The notes under the pieces: generated by a model
Databases searched by the model: none
Seen by the model: only the letters and a program-made list of their open reading frames with translations
What the model was told of the DNA's origin: nothing
In this document: one piece after another, positions 1 to 9,823 of the stretch
Layout of the letters: each line of letters opens with the position of its first letter
How positions within the stretch are numbered: position 1 is the first letter of the stretch
Origin: JAXLRU01 sp046330935
GTDB lineage: Bacteria > Actinomycetota > Actinomycetes > Actinomycetales > Kineosporiaceae
Assembly (NCBI GenBank): GCA_046330935.1
Contig: JAXLRU010000004.1
Coordinates: forward strand, 1 to 64,000
Length of the DNA stretch: 64,000 nucleotides
Direction of reading: 5' to 3'
Translations under genes and position numbers: made by a program

Positions 1-1568
<1,568 letters not shown>

Positions 1569-1717
1569 CGTGTGGTGATCCCTCCGCAGAAGGTGGGGGT
1601 GGCCGGGGGTGCCCGCGACGGACGGGTCGAAGAGCGGCGGTCCTGTCCCGCCGGCCTTGCGGCCCTCACCGGTCCGGCCGGAAGCTGAGTGGCTCCTTGT
1701 CGAAGAGTGCTGTGGTG

Positions 1718-1744
1718 CTGTCACTCTCGACGGGAGAGTGCCAA
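1718..1744 (-). promoter_or_regulatory. CIRCE operator, groEL-proximal
   Basis: On the reverse strand TTGGCACTC, nine bases, then GAGTGACAG. The left half fits the HrcA-binding CIRCE consensus apart from one base; the right half departs at two further positions. It lies 150 nt before the groEL start. Confidence 0.85.
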
Positions 1745-1752
1745 CCCCATGA

Positions 1753-1779
1753 TTAGCACTCGACCCCCTCGAGTGCAAA
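1753..1779 (+). promoter_or_regulatory. CIRCE operator, groEL-distal
   Basis: TTAGCACTC, nine bases, then GAGTGCAAA: a near-perfect CIRCE with one mismatch to the consensus TTAGCACTC-N9-GAGTGCTAA. With the proximal copy it makes a double HrcA operator, with 8 nt between the two. Confidence 0.93.
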
Positions 1780-1801
1780 CCCTGGACGGCGTGACGTCAC
1801 C

Positions 1802-2263
1802 TCACGCACCGGTCTCGGCGAGCGCCTCCAGGCCCGGCAGCGCCGCCACGATCGCCTCGCGCTGAGCCGGCGGCAGCGCCGCCAACCGGACCGCCAGGAC
1901 GGCGGCCCGGTCGGCCCGCAACTGCATCACCGTGCTCCGGCCGAGCTCGGTCGCCTCCACCCGGACGGCGCGACGGTCGTGCGGATCGGGGGCGCGGACG
2001 ACGTACCCGGCCTCCTCCAACACCGCGACCACCCGCGTGGTCGTCGGCGGGGCGACGCCCTCGCGCGCCGCCAGGTCGCCGATCCGCATCGGCCCGCAGC
2101 GCAGCAGCGTGGACAGGGTCGAGACCGCCCCCGGACCGAGCTCGGCAGGGCTGCCCCGGCGCCAGGCCCTCGACAGGCGGCCCAGCGCCGCCGCCAACCG
2201 GCGCGCCAGCTCCTCGGCGTCCTCGGGCGGGCCCGCAGTCCCGCTCGCCCGTTCCTCGCCCAC
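1802..2263 (-). CDS. MarR-family transcriptional regulator
   Basis: Winged-helix DNA-binding protein of 153 residues, a normal MarR length. Helix-turn-helix region MRIGDLAAREGVAPPTTTRV is followed by the conserved wing with DPHDRRAVRVE. The chosen start is GTG at 2263 because GGGAGG sits 5 nt upstream; the open frame continues 59 codons further but that part is low-complexity Arg/Pro. It diverges from the polymerase gene. The ligand and targets are not evident. Confidence 0.85.
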   Translation of the reverse strand: MGEERASGTAGPPEDAEELARRLAAALGRLSRAWRRGSPAELGPGAVSTLSTLLRCGPMRIGDLAAREGVAPPTTTRVVAVLEEAGYVVRAPDPHDRRAVRVEATELGRSTVMQLRADRAAVLAVRLAALPPAQREAIVAALPGLEALAETGA

Positions 2264-2490
2264 CGTCGCCTCCCACCGCCGTCCCGGCACGGTCGTCGCA
2301 CCGTCAGACCTGCATCGCACCTGCGTCGCCCCAACCGTCGCAGCGCCGCAGCGCGGCGTCCGTGCGGTCATCATCGCGCCCGGGGGGCGCCTGCCGTCCG
2401 GGCGGGTGCGTCGCGAGGGGACATTCCCCGCGCGGCGCACCCGGCCGGGCGTCCACGACGCTTGTCGGTGCCGGCGGGCAGGATCGGGGC

Positions 2491-4326
2491 GTGCACATCG
2501 CTGTCGTCGGCACGCCCGGCCGCCTGGCCCTGCGGCGCCTCGACGGCGCCGACGGCACTCGCGCCACCGGTGGGGGCGACCGCGGGCGGTCGGCGACCAT
2601 GCCTGCGACGCCCGCGTCGCTGGCGGACGTCGAGCGCGAGGCCGCCGATCGGCGTCCCCGATGGGTGTGGTGGTCGACCCTCGGCCAGGGGGACGCCGCG
2701 CACCCGAGCCCCGGCTACCCGGCGCTGCTGCGCGCGGGAGTGCGGCTGGAACGCGCGCACGACCTGGGATTGGCCGAGCGGCTGCTCGCTGGAGCGCAGG
2801 GGCGAAACCCCGACGCTCTGGAGTGGGCTCGGCTGCCCGGCGAACCGGAGCCCGCGGAGGACGCCGCGAACCTGCTCCCCCTCGACGGCCTCGACGGCCT
2901 CGACGTCCTCGACGGCCACGACGGGCTCGGCCCCTCGGACCTGCCGGACGGACGCGGGTCCCGCGCGGACGCCGTGGCGTCGAGGGCCGCGCCTGCGCAC
3001 CTCGACGACGTCGCGCGGACGCTCGCCGACCAGCAGCGCCGGATCGCGACCACCCCCGACCCGCGGCGCTTCGCGCTGCTGGTGGCGGCGGAGTCGGCGG
3101 CGGCGCTCGCCGCGGCCGAGATGTCGCACGCGGGTCTGCCGTGGCGCCTCGACGTCCACGACCGGCTGCTGCGCGAGCTGCTCGGCGCCAGGCCCGCGTT
3201 CGGCGGGCGCCCCGCCCGGCTGCAGGCCCTCGCCGAGCGGGTGGCGGCGGCCCTGGGGGCTCCCGGCCTCAACCTCGACAGCCAGCCGCACCTGCTGCGG
3301 GCCCTGCGCCGCGCCGGGCTGCCCGTGCGCAGCACCGGCAAGTGGGAGCTGCGCCGCCACGAGCACCCGGCGCTCGAACCGTTGCACCACTACAAGGAGC
3401 TGTACCGGCTGCACGTGGCGCACGGGTGGGCCTGGGCCGATCAGTGGGTGAGGGAGGGGCGCTTCCGCCCGCAGTACGTGCCCGGAGGGGTGGTCAGCGG
3501 GCGGTGGGCGACGCGCGGCGGCGGCGCGCTGCAGATCCCCAAGGCGGTGCGCGGCGCCGTCATGCCCGACGACGGGTGGGTGCTGATCGGGGCCGACGCC
3601 GGCCAGCTGGAGCCGCGCGTGCTCGCCGCCCTGTCGGGCGACCCGCGCATGGTGAAGGCCACCCGGGCCGGGGACCTCTACGCCGCGCTCGCCGAACAGG
3701 CGTTCGGCCGCGCCGACGCACGGCAGGAGGCCAAGATCGGGCTCCTCGCCGCCATGTACGGCGGCGGCACCGGCAGCCCCGAACTCGCCGCGCTGCGCCG
3801 ACGCTTCCCGGTGGCGTTCGCCCTGGTCGAGGACGCCGCGCGGATCGGCGAGAACGGCGGGGTGGTGCGGTCGGTGCTCGGCCGCACCTGCCCACCGCCC
3901 AGCGGTCGCGACCTGGAGTGGCCCGAGGACGCCGAGGACGTCCCCGCCGCCGCGCGTTCCCGCGACGGCGACCGCGACCCCCAGGCGGTGGCGGCTGCCC
4001 GGGGCCGGGCCCGCGGGCGGTTCACCCGCAACTTCGTCATCCAGGGGTCCGCCGCCGATTGGGCGAACGTGCTGATCGCCATCCTGCGCGGCCGCCTCGC
4101 TGCCATCGGCGGCGCGCCCGACGGGCGCTGGCACGACGACCGCCCGCACCTGGTCTTCTTCCAGCACGACGAGGTGCTCGTGCACTCCCCCGCCGAGCAC
4201 GCCGAGGCCGCCTGCGCCGCCGTCCGCGACGCCGCGGCCGAGGCCACCCGCCTCGTCCTCGGGGACGTCGGCGTGCCCGTGCCGCTCGAACCGGCGGTGA
4301 TCGCCAGCTACGCCGAGAAGGGCTGA
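2491..4326 (+). CDS. Bifunctional 3'-5' exonuclease/DNA polymerase, A family
   Basis: Protein of 611 residues with the palm motifs of family A DNA polymerases: motif A DAGQLEPR near residue 369, motif B RQEAK near 411-415 followed by LAAMYGG, and motif C QHDE with D560 and E561. The N-terminal third lacks recognisable proofreading exonuclease acids and contains a short tandem Leu-Asp-Gly stretch (near residues 130-145). It is shorter than PolA and has no 5' nuclease domain. This architecture is usually annotated as bifunctional 3'-5' exonuclease/DNA polymerase in actinobacteria; the cellular role is unclear, repair being likely. The GTG at 2491 is preferred over upstream codons in Arg-rich sequence. 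The stop abuts the convergent gene's stop. Confidence 0.85.
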   Translation: MHIAVVGTPGRLALRRLDGADGTRATGGGDRGRSATMPATPASLADVEREAADRRPRWVWWSTLGQGDAAHPSPGYPALLRAGVRLERAHDLGLAERLLAGAQGRNPDALEWARLPGEPEPAEDAANLLPLDGLDGLDVLDGHDGLGPSDLPDGRGSRADAVASRAAPAHLDDVARTLADQQRRIATTPDPRRFALLVAAESAAALAAAEMSHAGLPWRLDVHDRLLRELLGARPAFGGRPARLQALAERVAAALGAPGLNLDSQPHLLRALRRAGLPVRSTGKWELRRHEHPALEPLHHYKELYRLHVAHGWAWADQWVREGRFRPQYVPGGVVSGRWATRGGGALQIPKAVRGAVMPDDGWVLIGADAGQLEPRVLAALSGDPRMVKATRAGDLYAALAEQAFGRADARQEAKIGLLAAMYGGGTGSPELAALRRRFPVAFALVEDAARIGENGGVVRSVLGRTCPPPSGRDLEWPEDAEDVPAAARSRDGDRDPQAVAAARGRARGRFTRNFVIQGSAADWANVLIAILRGRLAAIGGAPDGRWHDDRPHLVFFQHDEVLVHSPAEHAEAACAAVRDAAAEATRLVLGDVGVPVPLEPAVIASYAEKG

Positions 4327-5532
4327 TCAGTCCCCGCTGGGCGCTGTGGCCGCCCGGGCCCGCACCGCCGCCAGCGCGTCGCGCAGCGACTGCGGCGCCC
4401 GCCACCAGCCGCCGCCGAACCCGGCGATCACCGCGCACCCGTCGAGGTCGACGACCACGTCGTTGTCGTGGCCGGGCACGGTCACGCCTTGCACGAGGGC
4501 CACGACGCCCCTGCCGCCCGCCGGGCAGCCCGGGTCCGGCTCCGATGTGCCGATCTGCTCTCCCAGGGATCGCGCCGTCGCAGGGTCCAGGCGCGCGGCG
4601 GCCTGCAGCGTCGCCGATCCGTCCGGGCCGGCGCGGTAGAAGCACGCGGTGACGTCCCCGGAGACCGACAGCGGCTGCGGCGGCTCGGTCGCGGCCGAGG
4701 CGCCCTGTGCCGCGAGGGCCAGGGGGTTCTTGAGGTCGTCGCCGCAGCCGGTGTCCAGGGCGAGGGCGCTGGCGAGCCGGTCGGCCCGCAGCTGCGTGAC
4801 GACCCTGGTGGTCAGCGCCTGCCACGCCTGCTCCTCCTGCTCGTCGGGGCCGCCGCAGGGCCGGGGGTACCAGGGCACCTGCCAGCGCACCACGCGCCCG
4901 TCGTCGAGGGTGACCCACAGCTCGTAGGGCAGCCAGGCGATGGTGGGGCAGATCTCGTCGTCGCCGGGGGTGGGCCGAGGCAGCCCGTCCGCCTTCTGCG
5001 CGAGGTCGAGGACGGCGTCCAGGCCGCCGGTCACCACCCGCGCCTGCGCGGTGCGGAAGCTGCCCTCGCCCGGGACGTTCTGCGGCTCCCCCCACGTGCA
5101 CCGGTGCACGGCTGCGATGCGGGAGCGTTCGGGGACCCGGCTGGTCGTCTCGGCACCGGCGCACTCGCGGACGCCCGCCGCGGCGAGGACCGCGGCGGCC
5201 GTCCCGTCCATGGTGTCCTCGGTATCGGCTCCGCCGCCGGCTGCCGTCGTCGACGTCGCCCTGTCCACGCCCGCGGAGGGCTTGCGCCCGTCCCGGCCCG
5301 CCACCCCGAGGACGCCGGCGCTCCCGGCCACGACGATGACGGCAGCCGCCGCGACCAGCGGCGCCCACCGCCTGGCCCTCGTCGCGGCAGCGGGCCGCGC
5401 GTCGGCCGTCCCGAGGGCCTCGCGAAGCCGCGTCTCGCCGTCGGGCCGCAACGCGGCGTCCGTCACCGTCTCCGCGCGCGCCGCCAGCGCTTCCCGCAGC
5501 GCGTCGGCGCCGTCGTCCTGGCGCTCGCTCAC
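4327..5532 (-). CDS. Single-pass membrane protein linked to an ECF sigma factor
   Basis: 401 residues. An acidic and Arg-rich cytoplasmic N-terminus (1-52) precedes one hydrophobic helix at about 56-80. The rest is outside the cell, with several cysteines (for example in HRCTWGE and YPRPCGG) that could pair. No domain family was recognised. The GTG start at 5532 overlaps the stop of the sigma factor frame (GTGA), so the two are translationally coupled. The position and topology suggest an anti-sigma or signal-sensing partner; that is inference, since no zinc-binding anti-sigma motif is visible. Confidence 0.7.
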   Translation of the reverse strand: MSERQDDGADALREALAARAETVTDAALRPDGETRLREALGTADARPAAATRARRWAPLVAAAAVIVVAGSAGVLGVAGRDGRKPSAGVDRATSTTAAGGGADTEDTMDGTAAAVLAAAGVRECAGAETTSRVPERSRIAAVHRCTWGEPQNVPGEGSFRTAQARVVTGGLDAVLDLAQKADGLPRPTPGDDEICPTIAWLPYELWVTLDDGRVVRWQVPWYPRPCGGPDEQEEQAWQALTTRVVTQLRADRLASALALDTGCGDDLKNPLALAAQGASAATEPPQPLSVSGDVTACFYRAGPDGSATLQAAARLDPATARSLGEQIGTSEPDPGCPAGGRGVVALVQGVTVPGHDNDVVVDLDGCAVIAGFGGGWWRAPQSLRDALAAVRARAATAPSGD

Positions 5533-6036
5533 CGTTCCTCCAGCAGCTGGGCCAGGCGCGCGAGGGCACGGCTGGCGGTGGACTTCACGGTGCCGGGCGA
5601 GACGCCCATGGCCGAGGCGATCCCGGCCTCGGTCAGCTGCGACCAGTAGCGCAGCACTAGGACCTCGCGTTGTCGGGCCGGCAGGTGCGCGAGGGCCGCG
5701 AGAACGGCGGCGTGGTCCTCGGCGAGGATCACGGCGTCGTCGACGGAGGTCGCGGGCGGAGGCGGCGGCTGGTGGGCGCGGGCCGTGCGTCGCCGGCGCA
5801 GGCGGGACCGGGACGCGTTGACCACGGCGGTGCGCAGGTTAGGCGCCCTCGGCTCCCTCGCGGTGCAGCCGCCCGCCGCGCGCGTGCAGGGCGAGGAAGG
5901 CGTCGTGGACGACGTCCTCGGCCTCGGCGAGGTCGTCCACCAGCAGGTAGGCGAGCCGGGTCAGCGGCAACCGCCATTGCCGGTAGAGCTCCACGAGGTC
6001 GCCCGACCCGACGTTCGTCGCCGTCGTCACCTCCAT
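5529..6036 (-). pseudogene. ECF (SigE-like) RNA polymerase sigma factor, frameshifted
   Basis: Region 2 is encoded from ATG 6036 (behind GGGAGGGGG) and ends at a TAA near 5854: LYRQWRLPLTRLAYLLVDDL, then AEDVVHDAFLALHAR. Region 4 continues in another frame: NLRTAVVNASRSRLRRRR, then LPARQREVLVLRYW and GVSPGTVKSTASRALARL, ending at 5529. Skipping the single T of the TAA (GCC-T-AAC-CTG) joins the halves into one protein of about 168 residues, the normal size. Either a 1-nt insertion has broken the gene, it is a base-calling error, or reading is shifted +1 at the stop. The downstream partner gene is intact. Confidence 0.8.
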
Positions 6037-6166
6037 CGCCGTCCCCCTCCCGCCCGCATCACCCGCCCAGACTGCCGCCGTCCGGCACGGTTAAGGACGC
6101 CTGACGAGGCGTGAGGTTGCTTCAGATCCGGAACGTGTTCGCGCCGCGGACACGACCAGACGCGCC

Positions 6167-6199
6167 AGGGCCGCCCCGGAGGAGATCCGGGGCGGCCCT
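6167..6199 (-). terminator. Hairpin terminator after the cold-shock gene
   Basis: Perfect 14-bp stem AGGGCCGCCCCGGA/TCCGGGGCGGCCCT with a 5-nt loop, 23 nt past the cspA stop. No U-run follows, as is usual in GC-rich actinobacteria. Confidence 0.8.
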
Positions 6200-6221
6200 G
6201 AGGGACGTGCGACGGGGGACG

Positions 6222-6425
6222 TCAGACGAGGCGGACGCCCTCGGCCTGGGGGCCCTTCTGCCCCTGACCGACCTCGAACTCGACCTTCTGCCCCTCGTCG
6301 AGAGACTTGTAGCCGTCCTGCTGGATCGCCGACCAGTGGACGAAGACGTCGGCGCCACCACCGTCGACGGTGATGAAGCCGTACCCCTTCTCGGCGTTGA
6401 ACCACTTGACGGTGCCCTGGGCCAT
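6222..6425 (-). CDS. cspA: Cold-shock protein (CspA family)
   Basis: A 67-residue single cold-shock domain that binds single-stranded RNA and DNA. It starts MAQGTVKWFNAEKGYGFI, with the RNP1 motif KGYGFI, and has the RNP2-type VFVHW. Full family length. ATG 6425 is chosen because GGAG lies 5-6 nt upstream and homologues begin MAQGTVKWF; an in-frame extension of 22 codons is unlike the family. The leader before it is over 300 nt without genes, in keeping with the long regulatory leaders of csp genes. Monocistronic with its own terminator. Confidence 0.96.
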   Translation of the reverse strand: MAQGTVKWFNAEKGYGFITVDGGGADVFVHWSAIQQDGYKSLDEGQKVEFEVGQGQKGPQAEGVRLV

Positions 6426-6739
6426 TCCCGCTCCTGCTGCTGAGGTACTGCGCCACGGCGGCACGGGCGTGCTGCCCGGACCGGGTCTCACGCACCCGCA
6501 CGGGCGGGCTGCGGTGTGCGACGCGCGGGCCTCGTGCTCTGCCGTGCTGCCCGGGGGACCGGTCCGGGGCAGGAGTGGAGGTGCTCATCGACCTGTTCGA
6601 CCGAGGAAGACATTAGCGGTGCGCGCCCGGGGGATCGCAAGCAGTGACGACGATCAATCTGTGCGGGATGCGCGGTTCAGGCGGTCCGGGCTCGGGCAAC
6701 AGGCGTGACCCGCGCGTTCCCGCGACCTACTGTTCGACC
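6426..6739. other. Gene-free spacer between cspA and a divergent gene
   Basis: 314 nt holding the cspA leader on the reverse strand and the start-proximal promoter of the forward gene at its right end. I see no conserved cold-shock box or small ORF with a convincing ribosome site. Confidence 0.6.
6728..6733 (+). promoter_or_regulatory. -10 hexamer for leaderless transcript
   Basis: TACTGT (TANNNT) ends 6 nt before the ATG at 6740, with no ribosome site between. This is the geometry of leaderless actinobacterial mRNAs. Confidence 0.55.
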
Positions 6740-7261
6740 ATGGACGCCGTTTCGGCACCTCCCGCGCGCCGCGACCCCGCCACGGGCCGCCGGCTGACGC
6801 TGCGGCGCGGCGTCAACGTCGTCACCCTCGCCACCCCGCTGGGGCTGCTCGTCGCCGTCTCGGGTGCGGCCCGGATCCGGCGGGGGCCGCACGGCCTCCT
6901 GCTGGCCCACGGCTACCGATGGGCCTGGCCGGGACCGGGAGCGGCAGCCGTGACGATCGGGGACGTCGTGCTGCTGCGCCTGGACGACGACGAGCTCGCC
7001 GCCCGCCCGCACCTGCTGCGCCACGAGGCGCGCCACGCCGGCCAGTACGCGTGGTGCCTGGGCCCGGTGGGCTTCCTGCCCGCCTACCTCGCCGCGTGCG
7101 CGTGGTCGTGGTGGCGCACCCGCGACCCGCTGGCCGCGAACGTGTTCGAGCGGCGGGCAGGGTTCGCCGACGGCGGGTACCTCGGACGGCTCGAGCGCGT
7201 GCGGGCGCGGCGCGCCCGGCCGGAGCCGGGCACGCCGCCGGGGTCAGGTCAGGGCTTGTAG
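6740..7261 (+). CDS. Small membrane-associated protein with HEXXH motif
   Basis: 173 residues, family not recognised. A hydrophobic stretch is at about 25-45, then an Arg/Gly-rich segment, then the sequence LLRHEARHAGQYAW with a zinc-protease-type HEXXH (H95, E96, H99), followed by a second hydrophobic stretch FLPAYLAACAWSWW. The arrangement suggests a membrane-linked metal site; no third ligand is obvious, so protease activity is only a possibility. The ATG at 6740 is supported by a -10 element 6 nt upstream. Its last 13 nt overlap the convergent LytR_C gene. Confidence 0.7.
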   Translation: MDAVSAPPARRDPATGRRLTLRRGVNVVTLATPLGLLVAVSGAARIRRGPHGLLLAHGYRWAWPGPGAAAVTIGDVVLLRLDDDELAARPHLLRHEARHAGQYAWCLGPVGFLPAYLAACAWSWWRTRDPLAANVFERRAGFADGGYLGRLERVRARRARPEPGTPPGSGQGL

Positions 7262-7863
7262 TCCTTGCCCAGGATGACGGTGACGGGGCTCGACTTGCTC
7301 TTGGTCGCGCTCTGCGAGACGTCGCGGATGCCGAGGTCGGCCGCGATCTGGGTGGCGGCGGCCTGGTCTTCGGCCGTCTTGTAGTAGACGACGCTGGTGT
7401 CGTAGCGGCCCTTCGGAGACGTGTTCCCGGTGACCGGCGTCGCCGTCCACCCCGCGTCCTTCAGCACGCCGGCGGCCTTCTTCGCCAGCCCGGCGGTGTC
7501 GGTGTCGTTGAGCACCGTGAACTTCACGGACAGGTCGACCTCGTCGGACGCCGACTCGCTGGGGCTCGGCTCGGGCGAGGACTCCTCGGGCGTCGGCGTC
7601 GCCTCGGGGGTGGACGCGGCCGTCTCGGTGGGCGTGGGCGCGGCGGCCGACGTCGTCGGATTCGCCGCAGTCTTGACGCCGTCGCCCGGCTTGTTGCCGC
7701 CCAGCAGGATCAGCACCGCCGCCGTGACGATCGCGATCACCACGACGACGGAGACGACCGGCAGGAACTCCGACAGCACCGACGGACGGGCGCGGTGGGC
7801 ACCGCGCCGCGTGGCGTCGACGATGGGAGCGAACTCCTCCAGGTCGGACCGGACCGGACTCAC
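7249..7863 (-). CDS. LytR C-terminal domain membrane protein
   Basis: 204 residues. A cytoplasmic N-terminus of about 30 residues, one membrane helix (about 32-55, LPVVSVVVVIAIVTAAVLIL), an extracellular Ser/Thr/Pro/Glu-rich linker (about 66-108), then a LytR_C fold starting KFTVLNDTDTAGLAKKAAGV and ending VTVILGKDYKP. LytR_C domains occur in cell-envelope proteins of actinobacteria, sometimes alone as here, without the LCP catalytic domain. GTG start at 7863. It follows the DUF3263 gene on the same strand with a 52-nt gap, a pairing that is common in this group. Confidence 0.88.
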   Translation of the reverse strand: MSPVRSDLEEFAPIVDATRRGAHRARPSVLSEFLPVVSVVVVIAIVTAAVLILLGGNKPGDGVKTAANPTTSAAAPTPTETAASTPEATPTPEESSPEPSPSESASDEVDLSVKFTVLNDTDTAGLAKKAAGVLKDAGWTATPVTGNTSPKGRYDTSVVYYKTAEDQAAATQIAADLGIRDVSQSATKSKSSPVTVILGKDYKP

Positions 7864-7915
7864 CGCGCACCTCCTGCAACCAGCGGAGCCGGCCGCCCGA
7901 AGGCCGCTCCCTCGC

Positions 7916-8236
7916 CTAGATCGTTCCCAACCTGCGCGCCGTACGGGCGCGCTGCCGTGACTGCCGCATCCGCCGCAGCCGCTTCACCAGCATGGGGTCG
8001 TGCGCCAACGCCTCGGGGCGGTCGATCAGCGCGTTGAGCACCTGGTAGTAGCGGGTGGCGGAGAGGTCGAAGAGCTCCCGCACGGCCTGTTCCTTGGCGC
8101 CGGCGTACTTCCACCACTGCCGCTCGAAGGCCAGGATCTCCTGCTCCCGCTCGCTGAGGCCCCCCGGCCCTGCTGCGGTGGGGGTGGTCGCCACCGCCCC
8201 GGAGTGCCCGGCCCGCATCGCGGTGCTCGCGTCCAT
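7916..8236 (-). CDS. DUF3263 protein
   Basis: 106 residues. The conserved core LSEREQEILAFERQWWKYAG, then KEQAVRELFDLSATRYYQVL, identifies DUF3263, a small actinobacterial family with a predicted helix-turn-helix and unknown function. ATG at 8236 is chosen because GGGAGGG lies just upstream; an in-frame ATG 12 codons earlier lacks a ribosome site. Probably co-transcribed with the LytR_C gene downstream. Confidence 0.88.
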   Translation of the reverse strand: MDASTAMRAGHSGAVATTPTAAGPGGLSEREQEILAFERQWWKYAGAKEQAVRELFDLSATRYYQVLNALIDRPEALAHDPMLVKRLRRMRQSRQRARTARRLGTI

Positions 8237-8309
8237 GACTGCCCTCCCACGCGACGTCCGTGCTGCCAGCACTGTAGGGGTCGAAACACACGCGTGTCAT
8301 TCGCACCCC

Positions 8310-9662
8310 TTACGCCATCGTGTCGAGGATCATCGAGACGTCGGCCTCGGTGGTCCGTGGGTTCACCACGGCGAAGCGTGTCACGGTTTCCCCCTCGTGG
8401 GTGGTGGGAACCACGAAAGCGACGTTGGCCAGCAGCAGCCGCTCCGACCACAGCCGGTACTGCTGCGGGGTCCAGCCCACGCGCCGGAACAGGACGACCG
8501 ACAGGTCGGGCCGGCGCAGCAGCTCCACGTAGTCGCGCCGCTCGATCTCCGCCGCCGCATAGCGCACGACGTCCAGCGTCCGCTCCACCGCGGCCGTGTA
8601 GGCGTCGGTGCCGTGGGTGGCCAGGGAGAACCAGAACGGCAGGCCGCGGGCGCGGCGGGTCAGCCCGATCGCGTAGTCGCTCGGGTTGACCTCCTCGCCC
8701 TCCAGCACTTCCAGGTACCCCGCGCGCTGGGTGTGCGCCTGGCGGGCCGACTCCGGGTCGCGGTAGATCAGGGCGCAGCAGTCGAAGGGCGCGAACAGCC
8801 ACTTGTGCGGGTCGACCGTGAGGGAGTCGCAGCGCTCGATCCCGTCGAAGAGGTGCCGGACGCTCGGGGCCGCCAGCCCGGCGCCGCCGTACGCGCCGTC
8901 CACGTGGAACCACAGGCCGCGCTGCGCCGCCACGTCTGCCACCGAGGCGAGGTCGTCGACGATGCCCACGTTCGTCGTCCCGGCCGTGGCGACCACCGCG
9001 ACCACGCCCGCCGCCTGGTCCTCGGGCAGCCCGTCGAGCGTCGCGGCCAGCGCCGCGCCCGTGAGCCGCCCCTCGTCGTCCACCGGGACCGTCACCAGGT
9101 CGACGTCGAGGACGTCACAGGCCGACGCGATCGAGGAGTGCGCAGACGCCGCGGCCGCCACCGCCCAGCGTGCGGGGCGCTCGCGGCGGTCGAGCTTCGC
9201 GCGGTGCCGCGCGGCGTGCAGTGCCGACAGGTTGCCCGTGGTGGCGCCCGGCACGAACACGCCGCCGGCGGGCTCGGGCATCCCCGCGAGGTCCGCGATC
9301 CAGCGCAGCGCCTGGTTCTCGGCGTAGACCGCCCCCGCCCCCTCCAGCCACGAGCCGCCGTAGATGGACGACGCGCCGACGACGAGGTCGAACAGGGTGG
9401 ACGCCTCGGTGGGCGCGCAGGGAATGAAGGACAGGAAGCGCGGGTGGTCGGTGGAGATGCAGGCGGGGGCGAGGTGGTCGGCGAAGACGCGCAGGGCCTC
9501 GGCGCCCATGCCTGTCGGCGTGATCGTCTGCCCCACGGCCTCGTGCAGTTCGGCGGGGGTGCGCGGACCGTCCAGCGGCACCGGGTCCATCCGCAGCCGC
9601 TGGCTCGTGTACTCGAGCACGGCGCGGCCCAGGGCCTCGTCGGACTCGTCGTAACCGTGCAC
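8310..9662 (-). CDS. PLP-dependent amino-acid decarboxylase
   Basis: 450 residues, fold type I PLP enzyme of the aromatic-L-amino-acid/glutamate decarboxylase group (Pfam pyridoxal_deC). Visible motifs are HVDGAYGG (D255 binds the PLP ring nitrogen) and DPHKW with K287 as the Schiff-base lysine. The N-terminus has the group's PRFLSFIP and STLFDLVVGAS segments. Length matches the family. The substrate cannot be read from the sequence; aromatic amino acids or a related amine precursor are likely. Transcribed alone, divergent from the phosphotransferase gene. Confidence 0.9.
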   Translation of the reverse strand: MHGYDESDEALGRAVLEYTSQRLRMDPVPLDGPRTPAELHEAVGQTITPTGMGAEALRVFADHLAPACISTDHPRFLSFIPCAPTEASTLFDLVVGASSIYGGSWLEGAGAVYAENQALRWIADLAGMPEPAGGVFVPGATTGNLSALHAARHRAKLDRRERPARWAVAAAASAHSSIASACDVLDVDLVTVPVDDEGRLTGAALAATLDGLPEDQAAGVVAVVATAGTTNVGIVDDLASVADVAAQRGLWFHVDGAYGGAGLAAPSVRHLFDGIERCDSLTVDPHKWLFAPFDCCALIYRDPESARQAHTQRAGYLEVLEGEEVNPSDYAIGLTRRARGLPFWFSLATHGTDAYTAAVERTLDVVRYAAAEIERRDYVELLRRPDLSVVLFRRVGWTPQQYRLWSERLLLANVAFVVPTTHEGETVTRFAVVNPRTTEADVSMILDTMA

Positions 9663-9823
9663 GAGCGGTCAGTGTAGGCGGGCAGCGTGTGAGGCAGGGG
9701 CTCCCTCGGGAATTGTCCGACGCTGAGCGATTCGCCACCGAACGGTTCCGGCGGTGGTGCTCGCGCCGGTTCTCGCGCTGAAAGACCTCGCCCGGACGGC
9801 GCCGTCGTGCCAGCCTTCGCGGG

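Noticed and set aside
2371..4200. 609-codon open frame antisense to the exonuclease/polymerase gene
   Set aside because: GC-rich codon bias opens long antisense frames. The translation is low-complexity Arg/Gly/Ala with no domain, while the forward frame has polymerase motifs.
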